Below, piece by piece: positions 7,090 through 16,372 of a DNA stretch of 52,238 nucleotides. The stretch covers positions 1 to 52,238 of IMG/VR virus record IMGVR_UViG_3300048554_000415; one strand, written 5' to 3'. Within the stretch, counting starts at the first letter, position 1. Each line of letters opens with the position of its first letter. A model generated the notes under the pieces. The model saw only the letters and a list, made by a program, of their open reading frames with translations, was not told the origin of the DNA and did no database searches. The position numbers were made by a program, and so were the translations under genes. This DNA comes from a virus.

Positions 7090-9836
7090 TGGCTAACGTA
7101 CAATTCTATGAAGATAACATACTCAACGGGTATGACAATTATACATACAATTGGAAAATTATTATGGTGCGTCCAGAAGACGTTGCCAAGTACGATGAAG
7201 TTCTCAAAACAAAAAGATTTAAAGTTATTGCTCACAGCGGTGTAGAATCTGAAGTAAACATACAAAGTGTAACACACGAAATGAAGCTGTCATTTAATAA
7301 GCAGTTACCTGACAGAGAAGCAGTAGCTAATGTTTTTAGTGCAAATTTAATTGAACCACTGGGCTCTACACTTTATACTAGAATTTATAAAGCCGCTCGA
7401 GATTTAAACATTACTAATCATTTAAAAGCCGCTTATTTGCTACAACTTAACTTTCTAGGATATCTTCCTGATGGTACGCCAGTTGAAAAAATTACTCAAA
7501 CATACAACTATATGTGTACACTTACTGGATTAGATTTTAGCTACAGAGATGGAGCAACACAATACAGAGCTGACTTTATGGAAACTACACAAGATGCTTT
7601 TAAAAAGTTAGCTTTGCATCTTAAATCTGAGATTAGTATTACTGCTAGTAATTACGGCGGGTTTTTAGGAGAACTTTCTAGATTAGTTAATGAACAAGAA
7701 AAAGAACAAACACTATCTTCCACTGTAAAAAGATTTTGGCACGAATATACACTAACAACAGGTGCTGACGTAGCTGAATGGCAAGAGTGGGCATTTGATA
7801 CAGGTGCTGGCAATAGTGAAGAAAATCCAGATTTTGCAGGTGTAAGTGTTACAGGAGACGGAACCTTAACGTTTAAGGCAGATCAAGGATCTAGTATAAG
7901 TGATCTTATGATTATTGGTTTGATGCACACAACAAAATTTAGAAAACTACCAACAGCGAAAAATGCATTTCATAAAGAAAACCCCAATGATGCAGTTGCA
8001 CTTAAAGATACATTTGCAGATTTAAGCAAGTGGTTTACTTTTGATACAGATGTAGTATATGATGTGTTTGACGTGTTGAGTAGAGACTATAAAAAGAAGT
8101 TTACATATAAGATTGATGGTTTCATTGTTCCTGAACTTGTACATGATAATATATCGTTTATGGATATGTTTGATGATCAAAAATTACAGGAAGATAGATT
8201 AGGAAACATTGTTTCCAATGATCTGTTGAAGAAAAGGTTTGACTATACTTTTACTGGACTGAATACAGAAGTTCTCAATTTAGACATTTATCTTAATAAT
8301 ACATACTATACTTTACAAGCACTTAATCAAGGTGAGAGAACAAAGATTGGTCAAACTTTTGCAGGTGAAGGTGGTCCGGACCAAGAGCTAAATCAAATTG
8401 AATCCGATAGACAAGGTCTTAGAAATAAAATTACAGAAAATCAGAATAAGATATCGGCACTTAAACAAAAAGTTAAAGCTAACAACGATCAGATTGAAAA
8501 TTTATCCGGCGCAGAAGGATCTGAAATTCCTGAAGCTGAAAGTGCTATAGGATCTATAGTTGCTGAAAACACTGCCGCTCAAGCTGAGATAGTTGATTTA
8601 GAAAGTCAAAACGAAGCACTAGAAGTAGATATTAAAAAACTTGTCCCAGAGCAAGAGAAACTAACACTAGAAAAAGAGGCAGCCGATAGATTAAAACAAG
8701 GTGATTTAAATTCTCTAAACTCTGGTGAGAATTATATTAGACAACAAGATATAATTGGACAACCTCGAAATGACAAGTTTAGTAATCCTCATGTGTTTGA
8801 CATAAGTCATGTAAACAGTAAAGCTACTAATGGCCCAGATGAAGGCGATACTAGTGGAGCTGTATTACTAGGCGCTGTTGAAATTAATTTAAATGCTATG
8901 ACAGATCTTGCTGTGCAACAAATTGAAATAAGAGGTGATCCGTATTGGCTTGGTAGACCCAAATCTAGACAAGGAAAAAGAACAGGCAAAGGTGCAAATT
9001 ATACTAGAGGAGGAGTAAGTTATTTTCTTAATCTAAATCTTCCGACGTATCCTGAAGATGATGGACCAGAGACTGGGTCAGGACTAATGAATATACCTGA
9101 GGCAAATTTTGCTATTATTGGATTGTATAGAGTACACTCAGTAGTTGCTAGATATTCAGATGGTCAATTTACAATGACACTAGATTCTTTTAGAGATCAA
9201 AATACAAATATAGGTAGACTGTGGACTTTTTTAAGCAAAGGTCAAATGCCTACAGGTGACAAACGTACAACAGAGCCACTTAATCTTCCAGAAGGTGAAG
9301 ACGAATTAGACATAGATACTACACCTCAAGTAGATACTGAAAGTATTGGAGATCCAGTTGATGGCAATGTTGTAACTCCTAATGTTACAGAAAGTCAATC
9401 TAATGTAGCAAGCGTAAGAAAATTATCAATAGCAAGTGATTTAAAAGCTATCTTACAAACTGCCGCAAGCCGTACAGGAGTTAATGTTGATGTCAGAAGT
9501 GGTGGACAAGACAGTAGTACTGGATTTACAGGAAGTACAAGACACAACAACGGACATGCGGCTGATGTTGCACTTACACTAGCAGACGGCACAAGACTGA
9601 CAACAACTAATCCACAACATTTACCTATTATTACAAACTTTCTTGCAGAAGCTAAAAAAGCAGGAGCAACTGGCATTGGTGCAGGAAATGGTTATATGGG
9701 CAACAATACTTTCCATATAGATAACGCACAACAATACGGACAAGGTAATGCAGGATACTGGGGTGGACAACTCGATGGAGGTACATTTAGATCTCGCAAT
9801 GCTCCGGGTTGGTTAAGAGATATATTTACAGCATAG
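7089..9836 (+). CDS. Large baseplate-hub-associated protein with C-terminal M15-type peptidase
   Basis: A 915-residue protein. The N-terminal half (about 1-430) is a structural region I recall only as a conserved marine T4-like virion protein. A long coiled coil follows (about 434-537, heptads rich in Glu/Lys/Gln). A beta-rich part spans about 560-740. The C-terminal domain (about 780-915) has the zinc-ligand pattern of M15-like D-Ala-D-Ala peptidases: HxxGxAxD (His819, Asp826) and FHID (His876). This suggests a tail-tip enzyme that cuts peptidoglycan cross-links during entry, taking the role of the lysozyme domain of T4 gp5. It sits between gp53 and the gp5-like spike gene. Confidence 0.7.
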   Translation: MANVQFYEDNILNGYDNYTYNWKIIMVRPEDVAKYDEVLKTKRFKVIAHSGVESEVNIQSVTHEMKLSFNKQLPDREAVANVFSANLIEPLGSTLYTRIYKAARDLNITNHLKAAYLLQLNFLGYLPDGTPVEKITQTYNYMCTLTGLDFSYRDGATQYRADFMETTQDAFKKLALHLKSEISITASNYGGFLGELSRLVNEQEKEQTLSSTVKRFWHEYTLTTGADVAEWQEWAFDTGAGNSEENPDFAGVSVTGDGTLTFKADQGSSISDLMIIGLMHTTKFRKLPTAKNAFHKENPNDAVALKDTFADLSKWFTFDTDVVYDVFDVLSRDYKKKFTYKIDGFIVPELVHDNISFMDMFDDQKLQEDRLGNIVSNDLLKKRFDYTFTGLNTEVLNLDIYLNNTYYTLQALNQGERTKIGQTFAGEGGPDQELNQIESDRQGLRNKITENQNKISALKQKVKANNDQIENLSGAEGSEIPEAESAIGSIVAENTAAQAEIVDLESQNEALEVDIKKLVPEQEKLTLEKEAADRLKQGDLNSLNSGENYIRQQDIIGQPRNDKFSNPHVFDISHVNSKATNGPDEGDTSGAVLLGAVEINLNAMTDLAVQQIEIRGDPYWLGRPKSRQGKRTGKGANYTRGGVSYFLNLNLPTYPEDDGPETGSGLMNIPEANFAIIGLYRVHSVVARYSDGQFTMTLDSFRDQNTNIGRLWTFLSKGQMPTGDKRTTEPLNLPEGEDELDIDTTPQVDTESIGDPVDGNVVTPNVTESQSNVASVRKLSIASDLKAILQTAASRTGVNVDVRSGGQDSSTGFTGSTRHNNGHAADVALTLADGTRLTTTNPQHLPIITNFLAEAKKAGATGIGAGNGYMGNNTFHIDNAQQYGQGNAGYWGGQLDGGTFRSRNAPGWLRDIFTA

Positions 9837-9850
9837 GTTAGGATAAAAAA

Positions 9851-11488
9851 ATGAGATACAGTACATCAAATAGCGTAGGCAGAACAGGAGCTCCAAAAGA
9901 GTATAACAAAATGGCTGGCGCTGGCGGAATTCCTAAACTCACAGGAATGTTTATTTGTAAAGTAATTGACCTTGTTGATGATCGATACGAAGGATTTATG
10001 TATGTAGAAGTTATCGGACAAGGGTATACTGGATCAACTGGCGAAGCAGATAAAAGAAAAGAATTTCATAGAGTAAGACGAGGCAGTCCATACGGTGGTA
10101 GCTATCAGTTTACTGGATTTACAAACACATATGGTATGAGTTGTCATCCACCTGCTCCAGGAACTCAAATATTAGTTGCCTTTTGCAATAACAGTGATGT
10201 TGGGGTAATGATAAGTGTATTACCAGACACAACAAGAAATGCTGGCGTACCTACTAATCCAGCAACTTATGTTGAAAGTGAACCCGGTTCTGTTGGCCCA
10301 ACATATGATCCAAGTGTATTACTTCCACAAGTTGACAATAAAAGACCAAGAGCTAATCCTGAAAGTCACAATGTGGGTGAGTCTAGTGAATACAAAGATA
10401 ATTGTAACACAAACAATGGCGGTGCAGAAGTTGGCGAGCAAGGGATAGGTATAGATAGTCTCAGAGGACTTAGTAGCAGTAGTCAAAGAAGAGAAAGCCC
10501 TACACAAGTATTTGGTTTTAATACACCTGGCGGGCATCATTTTGTTATGGATGATGGTACAAAAGAATTAAGTGATACATGCTTAACTCCTGACAAAGCA
10601 AGACAAAAAGGGTTGAGTAACCTATGTCGCTGGCGCAGTGCAGGAGGTGCTCAAATATTAATGCATGACGGCACTGGAATGATTTATATTATAAATCAAA
10701 ACGGAAGTAGCTGGATACAGATGAGTTCCGATGGAAAAATTGATGTCTATGGCAGTGGCGATATTAGTATGCACACAGAAAATGACTTCAACTTATATTG
10801 CGGCGGCGCCTTTAATTTAGATGCTGATAGTATTAATATGAAAGCAAGAGAAAAAGACGGAATAACTGTAGAAGCCACTTTGGGAGAATTTAATTTACAT
10901 TGTAACAAAGATTTAAAGTTGACAAGTGATTTAAACGGACATATTAAGTGCGAAGGCTTCCACAGAACAACTGCATCACTAATAGATTTGAACGGCCCAG
11001 CGGCAACACCAGCTACAAAAACTGTTACACTTAACAGGACTGAAAATACAACTATTAAAGAGAGTATTAATACTAGAGTACCAGAAGCTGAACCGTGGGG
11101 AGGTCACACCGAAGAACAAGAGATATTACCACAACCTGCAAGTCCAAATACAGACTTGACTGCAACAGATATAGATGTAAGCAACTTAGGGCAAGATCAA
11201 TGTACAGGTCCAGTGCCAGATGATGTAAGTGGATTAATAGGTACATTGCCCAGCGGTGAAGAAAAAACATCAAATCCTAGAAAAGGATTATCAGCTAAAA
11301 ATAACCTAGGTAACCTAGATCCTAATTTAGTAGCCGCAGGATTTAATAGTAGTAATATAGCATATAAAAAAGGTGGCCCAGGAAAAGGAGGATATGTGAG
11401 AACAGATCGTCCGGGATGGTACAAAGATGATGCTCCGGTCACATATTTGTCAACAGATCCTATAAAAAGACCTGGTGGTGCTCAATGA
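9851..11488 (+). CDS. 5: gp5-like baseplate hub/central spike protein
   Basis: A 545-residue protein. The N-terminal OB-fold-like part (about 32-135; GMFICKVIDLVDD…GTQILVAFCNNSDVGVMI) matches the gp5/VgrG start. A middle part (about 225-380) carries HHFVMDDGT, GAQILMHDGTGMIYIINQNG and SSDGKIDVYGSGDISM, repeated strands typical of the triple-stranded beta-helix spike. T4 gp5 has an inserted lysozyme; no lysozyme motif is seen here. The C-terminus ends in a Gly/Pro-rich tail with DRPGWYKDD, echoing NAPGWLRD at the end of the preceding protein. A TTAGGA ribosome site precedes the ATG, and the stop overlaps the next start (ATGA). Confidence 0.8.
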   Translation: MRYSTSNSVGRTGAPKEYNKMAGAGGIPKLTGMFICKVIDLVDDRYEGFMYVEVIGQGYTGSTGEADKRKEFHRVRRGSPYGGSYQFTGFTNTYGMSCHPPAPGTQILVAFCNNSDVGVMISVLPDTTRNAGVPTNPATYVESEPGSVGPTYDPSVLLPQVDNKRPRANPESHNVGESSEYKDNCNTNNGGAEVGEQGIGIDSLRGLSSSSQRRESPTQVFGFNTPGGHHFVMDDGTKELSDTCLTPDKARQKGLSNLCRWRSAGGAQILMHDGTGMIYIINQNGSSWIQMSSDGKIDVYGSGDISMHTENDFNLYCGGAFNLDADSINMKAREKDGITVEATLGEFNLHCNKDLKLTSDLNGHIKCEGFHRTTASLIDLNGPAATPATKTVTLNRTENTTIKESINTRVPEAEPWGGHTEEQEILPQPASPNTDLTATDIDVSNLGQDQCTGPVPDDVSGLIGTLPSGEEKTSNPRKGLSAKNNLGNLDPNLVAAGFNSSNIAYKKGGPGKGGYVRTDRPGWYKDDAPVTYLSTDPIKRPGGAQ

Positions 11489-12387
11489 CCGAAACTACAG
11501 TTATTAGAAAACTTCAAACAGTATGGAGTGACTTTACTGTAAAAGACGAAAGTTTGTACTCTACACAACTTGAGTTGTCTACGACAATTGCCAGTGAAAG
11601 TCTAAAAGACCTTTGTTTAAACTTCTTTGGTAATTATAGCGGATTCAACGGTACTGCTTACGGTGAAGGATTTTTTGATCTAGGATTAACTGAGCAAGAA
11701 TCATATGATTATTGGCAAAAGATATTCAATGAGCAACAAGCTCTTGCTAAAAAGCAATTAATTAATGCAGGCATAACAACTATACCTCAAAGTGTATATG
11801 ATGGACTAATATTGTTACATTGGGTTACTAAGAGAGTGTTAACTGTTATAAACAAAGATGTAACTTATGATCTAACAGATCCTTTACTACAACAAAAGTA
11901 TGATATAGTAGCAGATATGATATTCAACAGTAGTGACAATAAAGCTCTTTGTAGAATTGGTGCTACTGTATTGCGACTAGCTGACTACGGAAGACCAAAG
12001 TCTCGCACTTGGCAACGTAGTAATGGTGTATTCAAACTCAGAGACTTTAATGAAAAAGGCATACTAACTACAGACCAGCTAAAAAGAGCTAGATTTAGTT
12101 ATTATGCTGAAACTTTAAATTTTCTACCTTTTACACCAGAAGGACTACAAAGACAAATTGTAAAAGAATATGAAACTTCGTTGGTAGTACAAAACTTTAC
12201 ATTTAGTGGCACTAATACATTTACTTTGGAAAGAGCGCCTGCGATGACGCCACAAGAAAAAATTAAAGTATTCATAAATGACGCTGTACAACAACACTTT
12301 TATGATTTTACAGTAGACGGGTTTACACTAACAATTAGTAAAGCTATGAATACAGGCGATATTGTTAGAACAATCATTAAAATATAA
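11485..12387 (+). CDS. Unknown baseplate-operon protein, mostly helical
   Basis: A 300-residue protein between gp5 and gp25. The first part is helical: YGEGFFDLGLTEQESYDYWQ (about 57-76), then IPQSVYDGLILLHWVTKRV. This faintly resembles the layout of GH24 lysozymes (a loop, then an LT-E-E helix, then a hydrophobic helix), but I cannot place the catalytic Glu. The C-terminal part (about 225-300) is beta-rich with a TFTLERAP segment. Its ATGA overlap with gp5 and its position between gp5 and gp25 imply a tail or hub role. No firm function. Confidence 0.6.
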   Translation: MTETTVIRKLQTVWSDFTVKDESLYSTQLELSTTIASESLKDLCLNFFGNYSGFNGTAYGEGFFDLGLTEQESYDYWQKIFNEQQALAKKQLINAGITTIPQSVYDGLILLHWVTKRVLTVINKDVTYDLTDPLLQQKYDIVADMIFNSSDNKALCRIGATVLRLADYGRPKSRTWQRSNGVFKLRDFNEKGILTTDQLKRARFSYYAETLNFLPFTPEGLQRQIVKEYETSLVVQNFTFSGTNTFTLERAPAMTPQEKIKVFINDAVQQHFYDFTVDGFTLTISKAMNTGDIVRTIIKI

Positions 12388-12409
12388 TAAACTGGGCAGT
12401 TAATTTTAC

Positions 12410-12417
12410 CATAAATA
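12410..12417 (+). promoter_or_regulatory. Late-promoter-like box CATAAATA before gp25
   Basis: One mismatch from TATAAATA, in the 35-bp gap before gp25. By T4 spacing the transcript would begin at 12423, the A of the gp25 ATG. No Shine-Dalgarno motif lies before that ATG. Confidence 0.5.
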
Positions 12418-12422
12418 ATAGT

Positions 12423-12785
12423 ATGGTGACCTACATTGGATATAGCACAATAGATAGTATTAGTGGAAGCAAGACGCTGACAGACTCAGATATTGCAAAA
12501 CGTGATTTATTGAATCACTTTTATACTCGGCGTGGAGAAAGAGTACAAAATCCTTTATTTGGTAGTATATTACCGGATCTAGTTTTTGAACCTTTAGACG
12601 AATCCACTATCAGAGAAGCTACCGAAGATGTCGACAGAATTGTTAATAATGATCCTAGATGGAATGTATTAGAAACATTGGTTACTAAGCCAGATGATCA
12701 TACATTAAATATTAAGGTTAGGATGGCATACATGTCTTCAGGTACAGCAGAAGAACTGTTTTTAACATTTACAGGTGAGGAATAA
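12423..12785 (+). CDS. 25: gp25-like baseplate wedge protein
   Basis: A 120-residue member of the gp25/gpW family with the hallmark TRRGERVQNPLFGSILPDLV (about 36-55), FEPLDEST, and EDVDRIVNNDPRW (about 68-80). Gp25 is a small wedge protein with the lysozyme-like EPR-type fold at the sheath-baseplate junction; length is near that of T4 gp25 (132). Its stop overlaps the gp6 start (TAATG). It lacks a visible ribosome site and lies exactly at the predicted start of a late transcript. Confidence 0.93.
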   Translation: MVTYIGYSTIDSISGSKTLTDSDIAKRDLLNHFYTRRGERVQNPLFGSILPDLVFEPLDESTIREATEDVDRIVNNDPRWNVLETLVTKPDDHTLNIKVRMAYMSSGTAEELFLTFTGEE

Positions 12786-15700
12786 TGGCACAAGGCGCAC
12801 GACAGAGTAGTTTGTTTGCCGCGGAAGATTTTACCGTAGCATATGAAAGTTTTGCACAAGCAAACTTACAAGCATATGATTTTGAAACTATACGAAATGC
12901 TATGGTTGAATATATTAGAACAAACTATCCAGAAAACTTTAACGACTACATTAACAGTAGTGAATTTATAGCACTCATTGAATTGATTGCATTTTTAGGA
13001 CACAACTTAGCATTTAGAGCAGATCTAGGACAAAGAGAAAACTATCTTAGTACAGCAGATCGTAGACAAAGTGCTTTGCGTATTGCTGAATTTTTAGGAT
13101 ATACTCCAACTAGAAATGTCGTGGCTAGTGGATATTTAAAAATTGATAGTATTAGTACCAAAGAGGATATCTTTGATGCATCTGGTAACTCACTGCGAGA
13201 TGTAAAAGTACAATTTGAAGATATAACAGATCCTTCCAGTTATCAAAATTTTCTTACTATTATGAATTCAGTATTACAAAGTAGTAGTCAATTTGGATCA
13301 CCTTTTTCGAGTTTTGTACAAGGTAACGTACAGAATGACATATACAGAACTAACAGTACAAATAACAAAGCTGTTAGAGAATTTAATGGTAGAATAAACG
13401 GAGCCAGTAGTACATTTAGTTTGCACAGTGTAGGACTTGACAGCTTAACAAATTCATTGCAAGAAAAAGAACCTGATCCATATGGAAAGATCGATATACT
13501 ATACAAAAACGATAACAGTGGATTTGGCAGTGCAAACACAGGATTTTTTATGGGATTTAAACAAGGAAGTTTGTTATACAAAGATTTTAATATAACAAAC
13601 GGTCTTCCTAACCTAGTGTTAGATATCAATAGTGATAATATAGCAAATGGAAATGTTTGGGTTCAATCAATAAACAGTGCTGGACAAGTTCAGAAGAAGT
13701 GGACTAGAGTTGATAGATTATTTGGTTCAAGTACAATTTTTAATGCTAGACAAAATAAAATTAGAGACATATACAGCATTAGTAGCAGAGAAAATGATCA
13801 AATTAGTGTTGTATTTTCAGACGGAAACTTTGGTAACATTCCACGTGGAATTATCAGGGTATGGTATAGAACTGGAGCCAATTTATCATATACACTAACA
13901 CCAGACAATTTTTCAAGTGTTAACTTTGCTTTTGATTATACCGGCAGAGATGGTAACATACACACAGCTAGTGTTAGAGCAAGTTTAAAAAGTATAGTTA
14001 CCAATGCAAGTGCAAAAGAAAGTGTAGCCAGTATTAAAGCTAATGCTCCAAGATATTTTGCAACACAAGACAGATTAGTCACAGCTGAAGATTATGCAAT
14101 TGGTGCGTTAACAGCTAGTGGTAATGTTAGAAAGATTAAAAGTGTTAATAGAGTTCACAGCGGACACAGTAGATTTAGAGACTTGTACGATCCAACAGCA
14201 ACTTATACAGATGCTACACAGTACAGTGATGATGTATACATGTATCAAAACAATGTAACTGATAGAAGTTTAGTTTCATTGCCTAATAATTTAACAGGTC
14301 GTCAAATCTTTAACAAGTATCTAAAGCCTATGCTGTCTAATCCAGAATTGTTTAATTTTTATTACAGTAGACAAGGCTATTCAAGTTCAACACATAATGC
14401 ATTCCAAGATTTTAATGATACAACTGTAGGGATAACTGTTCTTAATAGTACACAAACTGATGAAACAAATGTGTTTAGATTCAATCAAATTACTAAAGGA
14501 AGTAATGGTTGTAGTGGTTATATAACACAAAATAGTATTGTACAACGTATGGGACTAATGGCTACAAACAGTTTAAAGAAAGCTGATATCAACGGGTTAG
14601 TTGAATTTATTCAAAGCCCATATAAGATGGGATATATTGCTACTATAGCTGTGGTTGATGGCGGCAGTGGATACACCAGTACACCAACTGTTACTGTTAC
14701 AGGCGCAGGCTCTGGCGCAACTGCAAGTTGTACAATAGCAAATGGTCAAGTAACAAGTGTCGCAGTTCTTACTAGCGGTGCAAACTATAATCAATCGACA
14801 AATGTTGCAATAAGCGGCGGCGGCGGAAATGGCGCAGTTGTTAAAGCTAGTGTTACTGATGCTAAAACCCAATGGGTTAAAGTTGATAAACTTTATAAAG
14901 GCGGCATCGGAGACGATGATGTAAATGGTACACCTACTGGCATTGACAATACTGGTAAAGGTGCTATAGTATTAGGATCCGTTGTAGCAGATAAAAGTAG
15001 AATTAGAAGAATTGTTCCAAGAATTAGTACAGATTTAGATGAAGTAACACTTGAAAGTGTTATTGCAAAAATAGATGCTAAACTTACATTTGGACTTCGT
15101 TATAATGCGGCGGCACAAAAATGGATTGTAATCAATGGTGCAAATTTACCTGTAAACAGTATCACACTAAATGATGCAAGTCAATGGAATAGACAGTACG
15201 AAGGAGACGGTTCGAGTACTGGAATAGATAATAGTTGGTTGATAAGATTTAATCATACTGCAACCAGTTGGGAGATGCTACAAAGAAAAACTCAATATGT
15301 GTTTGGTAGCCCTGACAAGTTGAAGTTTACAAATTTAAACTTCAATGCTTCGTTTAGTAGCGAAACATTAAAACCTCTCAGAGACAATCTCAAAGTATTA
15401 AAGATTAATCCAAAAAGTTCTATAGATTCAAATCCATTGGGAACAGATTACAAGTTTAATGCTTTTGGATATTTCACATACACAGATGGATATACAGATC
15501 CTCACAATATTAGAATGAGCATTGCTGATCCAGACAACGATGGATATCCTAATAATCCGGAAGCATTTAATATTATAGTTGGATCTGAGACTATTAAACT
15601 AGGAACAAAAACTGTTCAAGGTTATGATTATTCTATTGTAGATAACACAAACGGAACAACTGTTGTATCAGGTATTTCAAATTTACACTGCCAATATGAT

Positions 15701-16372
15701 AGAATAGCTGATTTAAATCAACTAATTGATCCTGCGACTACAAATATAATTGATACATATGTACTCACTGGTAGCTACAACACATTGTTTAGAAATTGGG
15801 CATTGTATGATGGAAGAGCTGAGACACAACCCAATCAACCTTCAATTAGTGAATTAACAGACTTGTTCGATGGATTAAACAGCAAAAAGTCAATCAGTGA
15901 TCAAGTGATATACAGACCAGTAAAATATAAACTATTGTTTGGCGACATAGCAAGCGGAGACTTGCAAGCTAAATTTAATGTAACTAAAACTTCCAACAGT
16001 ACACTTACCGATACTGAAATTAAACAACGTGTGATAGCACTAATTACAACTTATTTTAATATTGATAACTGGGACTTTGGAGAAGACTTTTACTTTACTG
16101 AAATGGCGGCATTCATTCATAATAATATGATTGGAGAGATTAGTCAAATTACTATTGAAAGTGTTGCTGACCCTTCCAATGCAATCAAACTATTTGAGAT
16201 ATCCAGCGCCAGTGATGAATTATTTTTGCCAGTAGTAAAAAGCAGTAATATATCTGTAACTAGAAGTCAAATAGGAAACTTAACAACTATTGGAGAAAAC
16301 TCCACTGGTAATACAAGTTCAGGCGCTACAAGCGGAAGCAGTAGTTCCAGCAGTGGAGGCGGAGGCTACTAA
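12785..16372 (+). CDS. 6: gp6-like baseplate wedge protein (enlarged)
   Basis: A 1195-residue protein. Its N-terminus (FTVAYESFAQANLQAYDFET…NFNDYINSSEFIALIELIAF…GQRENYLSTADRR) matches gp6, the main wedge subunit that forms the inner baseplate ring. It is almost twice the size of T4 gp6 (660). An insertion around residues 615-695 has a GSGYTSTPTVTVTG-type beta domain that recurs in the giant downstream protein. The C-terminus ends in a Ser/Gly-rich low-complexity tail (about 1170-1195). The start overlaps gp25 and the stop overlaps the giant gene, each by one base (TAATG). Confidence 0.88.
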   Translation: MAQGARQSSLFAAEDFTVAYESFAQANLQAYDFETIRNAMVEYIRTNYPENFNDYINSSEFIALIELIAFLGHNLAFRADLGQRENYLSTADRRQSALRIAEFLGYTPTRNVVASGYLKIDSISTKEDIFDASGNSLRDVKVQFEDITDPSSYQNFLTIMNSVLQSSSQFGSPFSSFVQGNVQNDIYRTNSTNNKAVREFNGRINGASSTFSLHSVGLDSLTNSLQEKEPDPYGKIDILYKNDNSGFGSANTGFFMGFKQGSLLYKDFNITNGLPNLVLDINSDNIANGNVWVQSINSAGQVQKKWTRVDRLFGSSTIFNARQNKIRDIYSISSRENDQISVVFSDGNFGNIPRGIIRVWYRTGANLSYTLTPDNFSSVNFAFDYTGRDGNIHTASVRASLKSIVTNASAKESVASIKANAPRYFATQDRLVTAEDYAIGALTASGNVRKIKSVNRVHSGHSRFRDLYDPTATYTDATQYSDDVYMYQNNVTDRSLVSLPNNLTGRQIFNKYLKPMLSNPELFNFYYSRQGYSSSTHNAFQDFNDTTVGITVLNSTQTDETNVFRFNQITKGSNGCSGYITQNSIVQRMGLMATNSLKKADINGLVEFIQSPYKMGYIATIAVVDGGSGYTSTPTVTVTGAGSGATASCTIANGQVTSVAVLTSGANYNQSTNVAISGGGGNGAVVKASVTDAKTQWVKVDKLYKGGIGDDDVNGTPTGIDNTGKGAIVLGSVVADKSRIRRIVPRISTDLDEVTLESVIAKIDAKLTFGLRYNAAAQKWIVINGANLPVNSITLNDASQWNRQYEGDGSSTGIDNSWLIRFNHTATSWEMLQRKTQYVFGSPDKLKFTNLNFNASFSSETLKPLRDNLKVLKINPKSSIDSNPLGTDYKFNAFGYFTYTDGYTDPHNIRMSIADPDNDGYPNNPEAFNIIVGSETIKLGTKTVQGYDYSIVDNTNGTTVVSGISNLHCQYDRIADLNQLIDPATTNIIDTYVLTGSYNTLFRNWALYDGRAETQPNQPSISELTDLFDGLNSKKSISDQVIYRPVKYKLLFGDIASGDLQAKFNVTKTSNSTLTDTEIKQRVIALITTYFNIDNWDFGEDFYFTEMAAFIHNNMIGEISQITIESVADPSNAIKLFEISSASDELFLPVVKSSNISVTRSQIGNLTTIGENSTGNTSSGATSGSSSSSSGGGGY
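14637..14860 (+). repeat. GSGY-type beta domain inserted in gp6
   Basis: Codes for a roughly 75-residue Gly-rich module in two halves, GGSGYTSTPTVTVTG…ATASCTIANGQVTSV and SGANYNQSTNVAISGGGGNG. The DNA is visibly richer in GGC/GCG codons than its surroundings. A second copy of the module lies in the giant protein at 20900-21100. Confidence 0.6.

Noticed and set aside
11485-12387. GH24 lysozyme
   Set aside because: Only a vague helix layout is similar; no catalytic Glu/Asp/Thr arrangement could be identified.
14943-14970. TTGACA-N16-TATAGT inside gp6
   Set aside because: It lies deep in coding sequence with no gene start nearby; AT-rich DNA gives such matches by chance.
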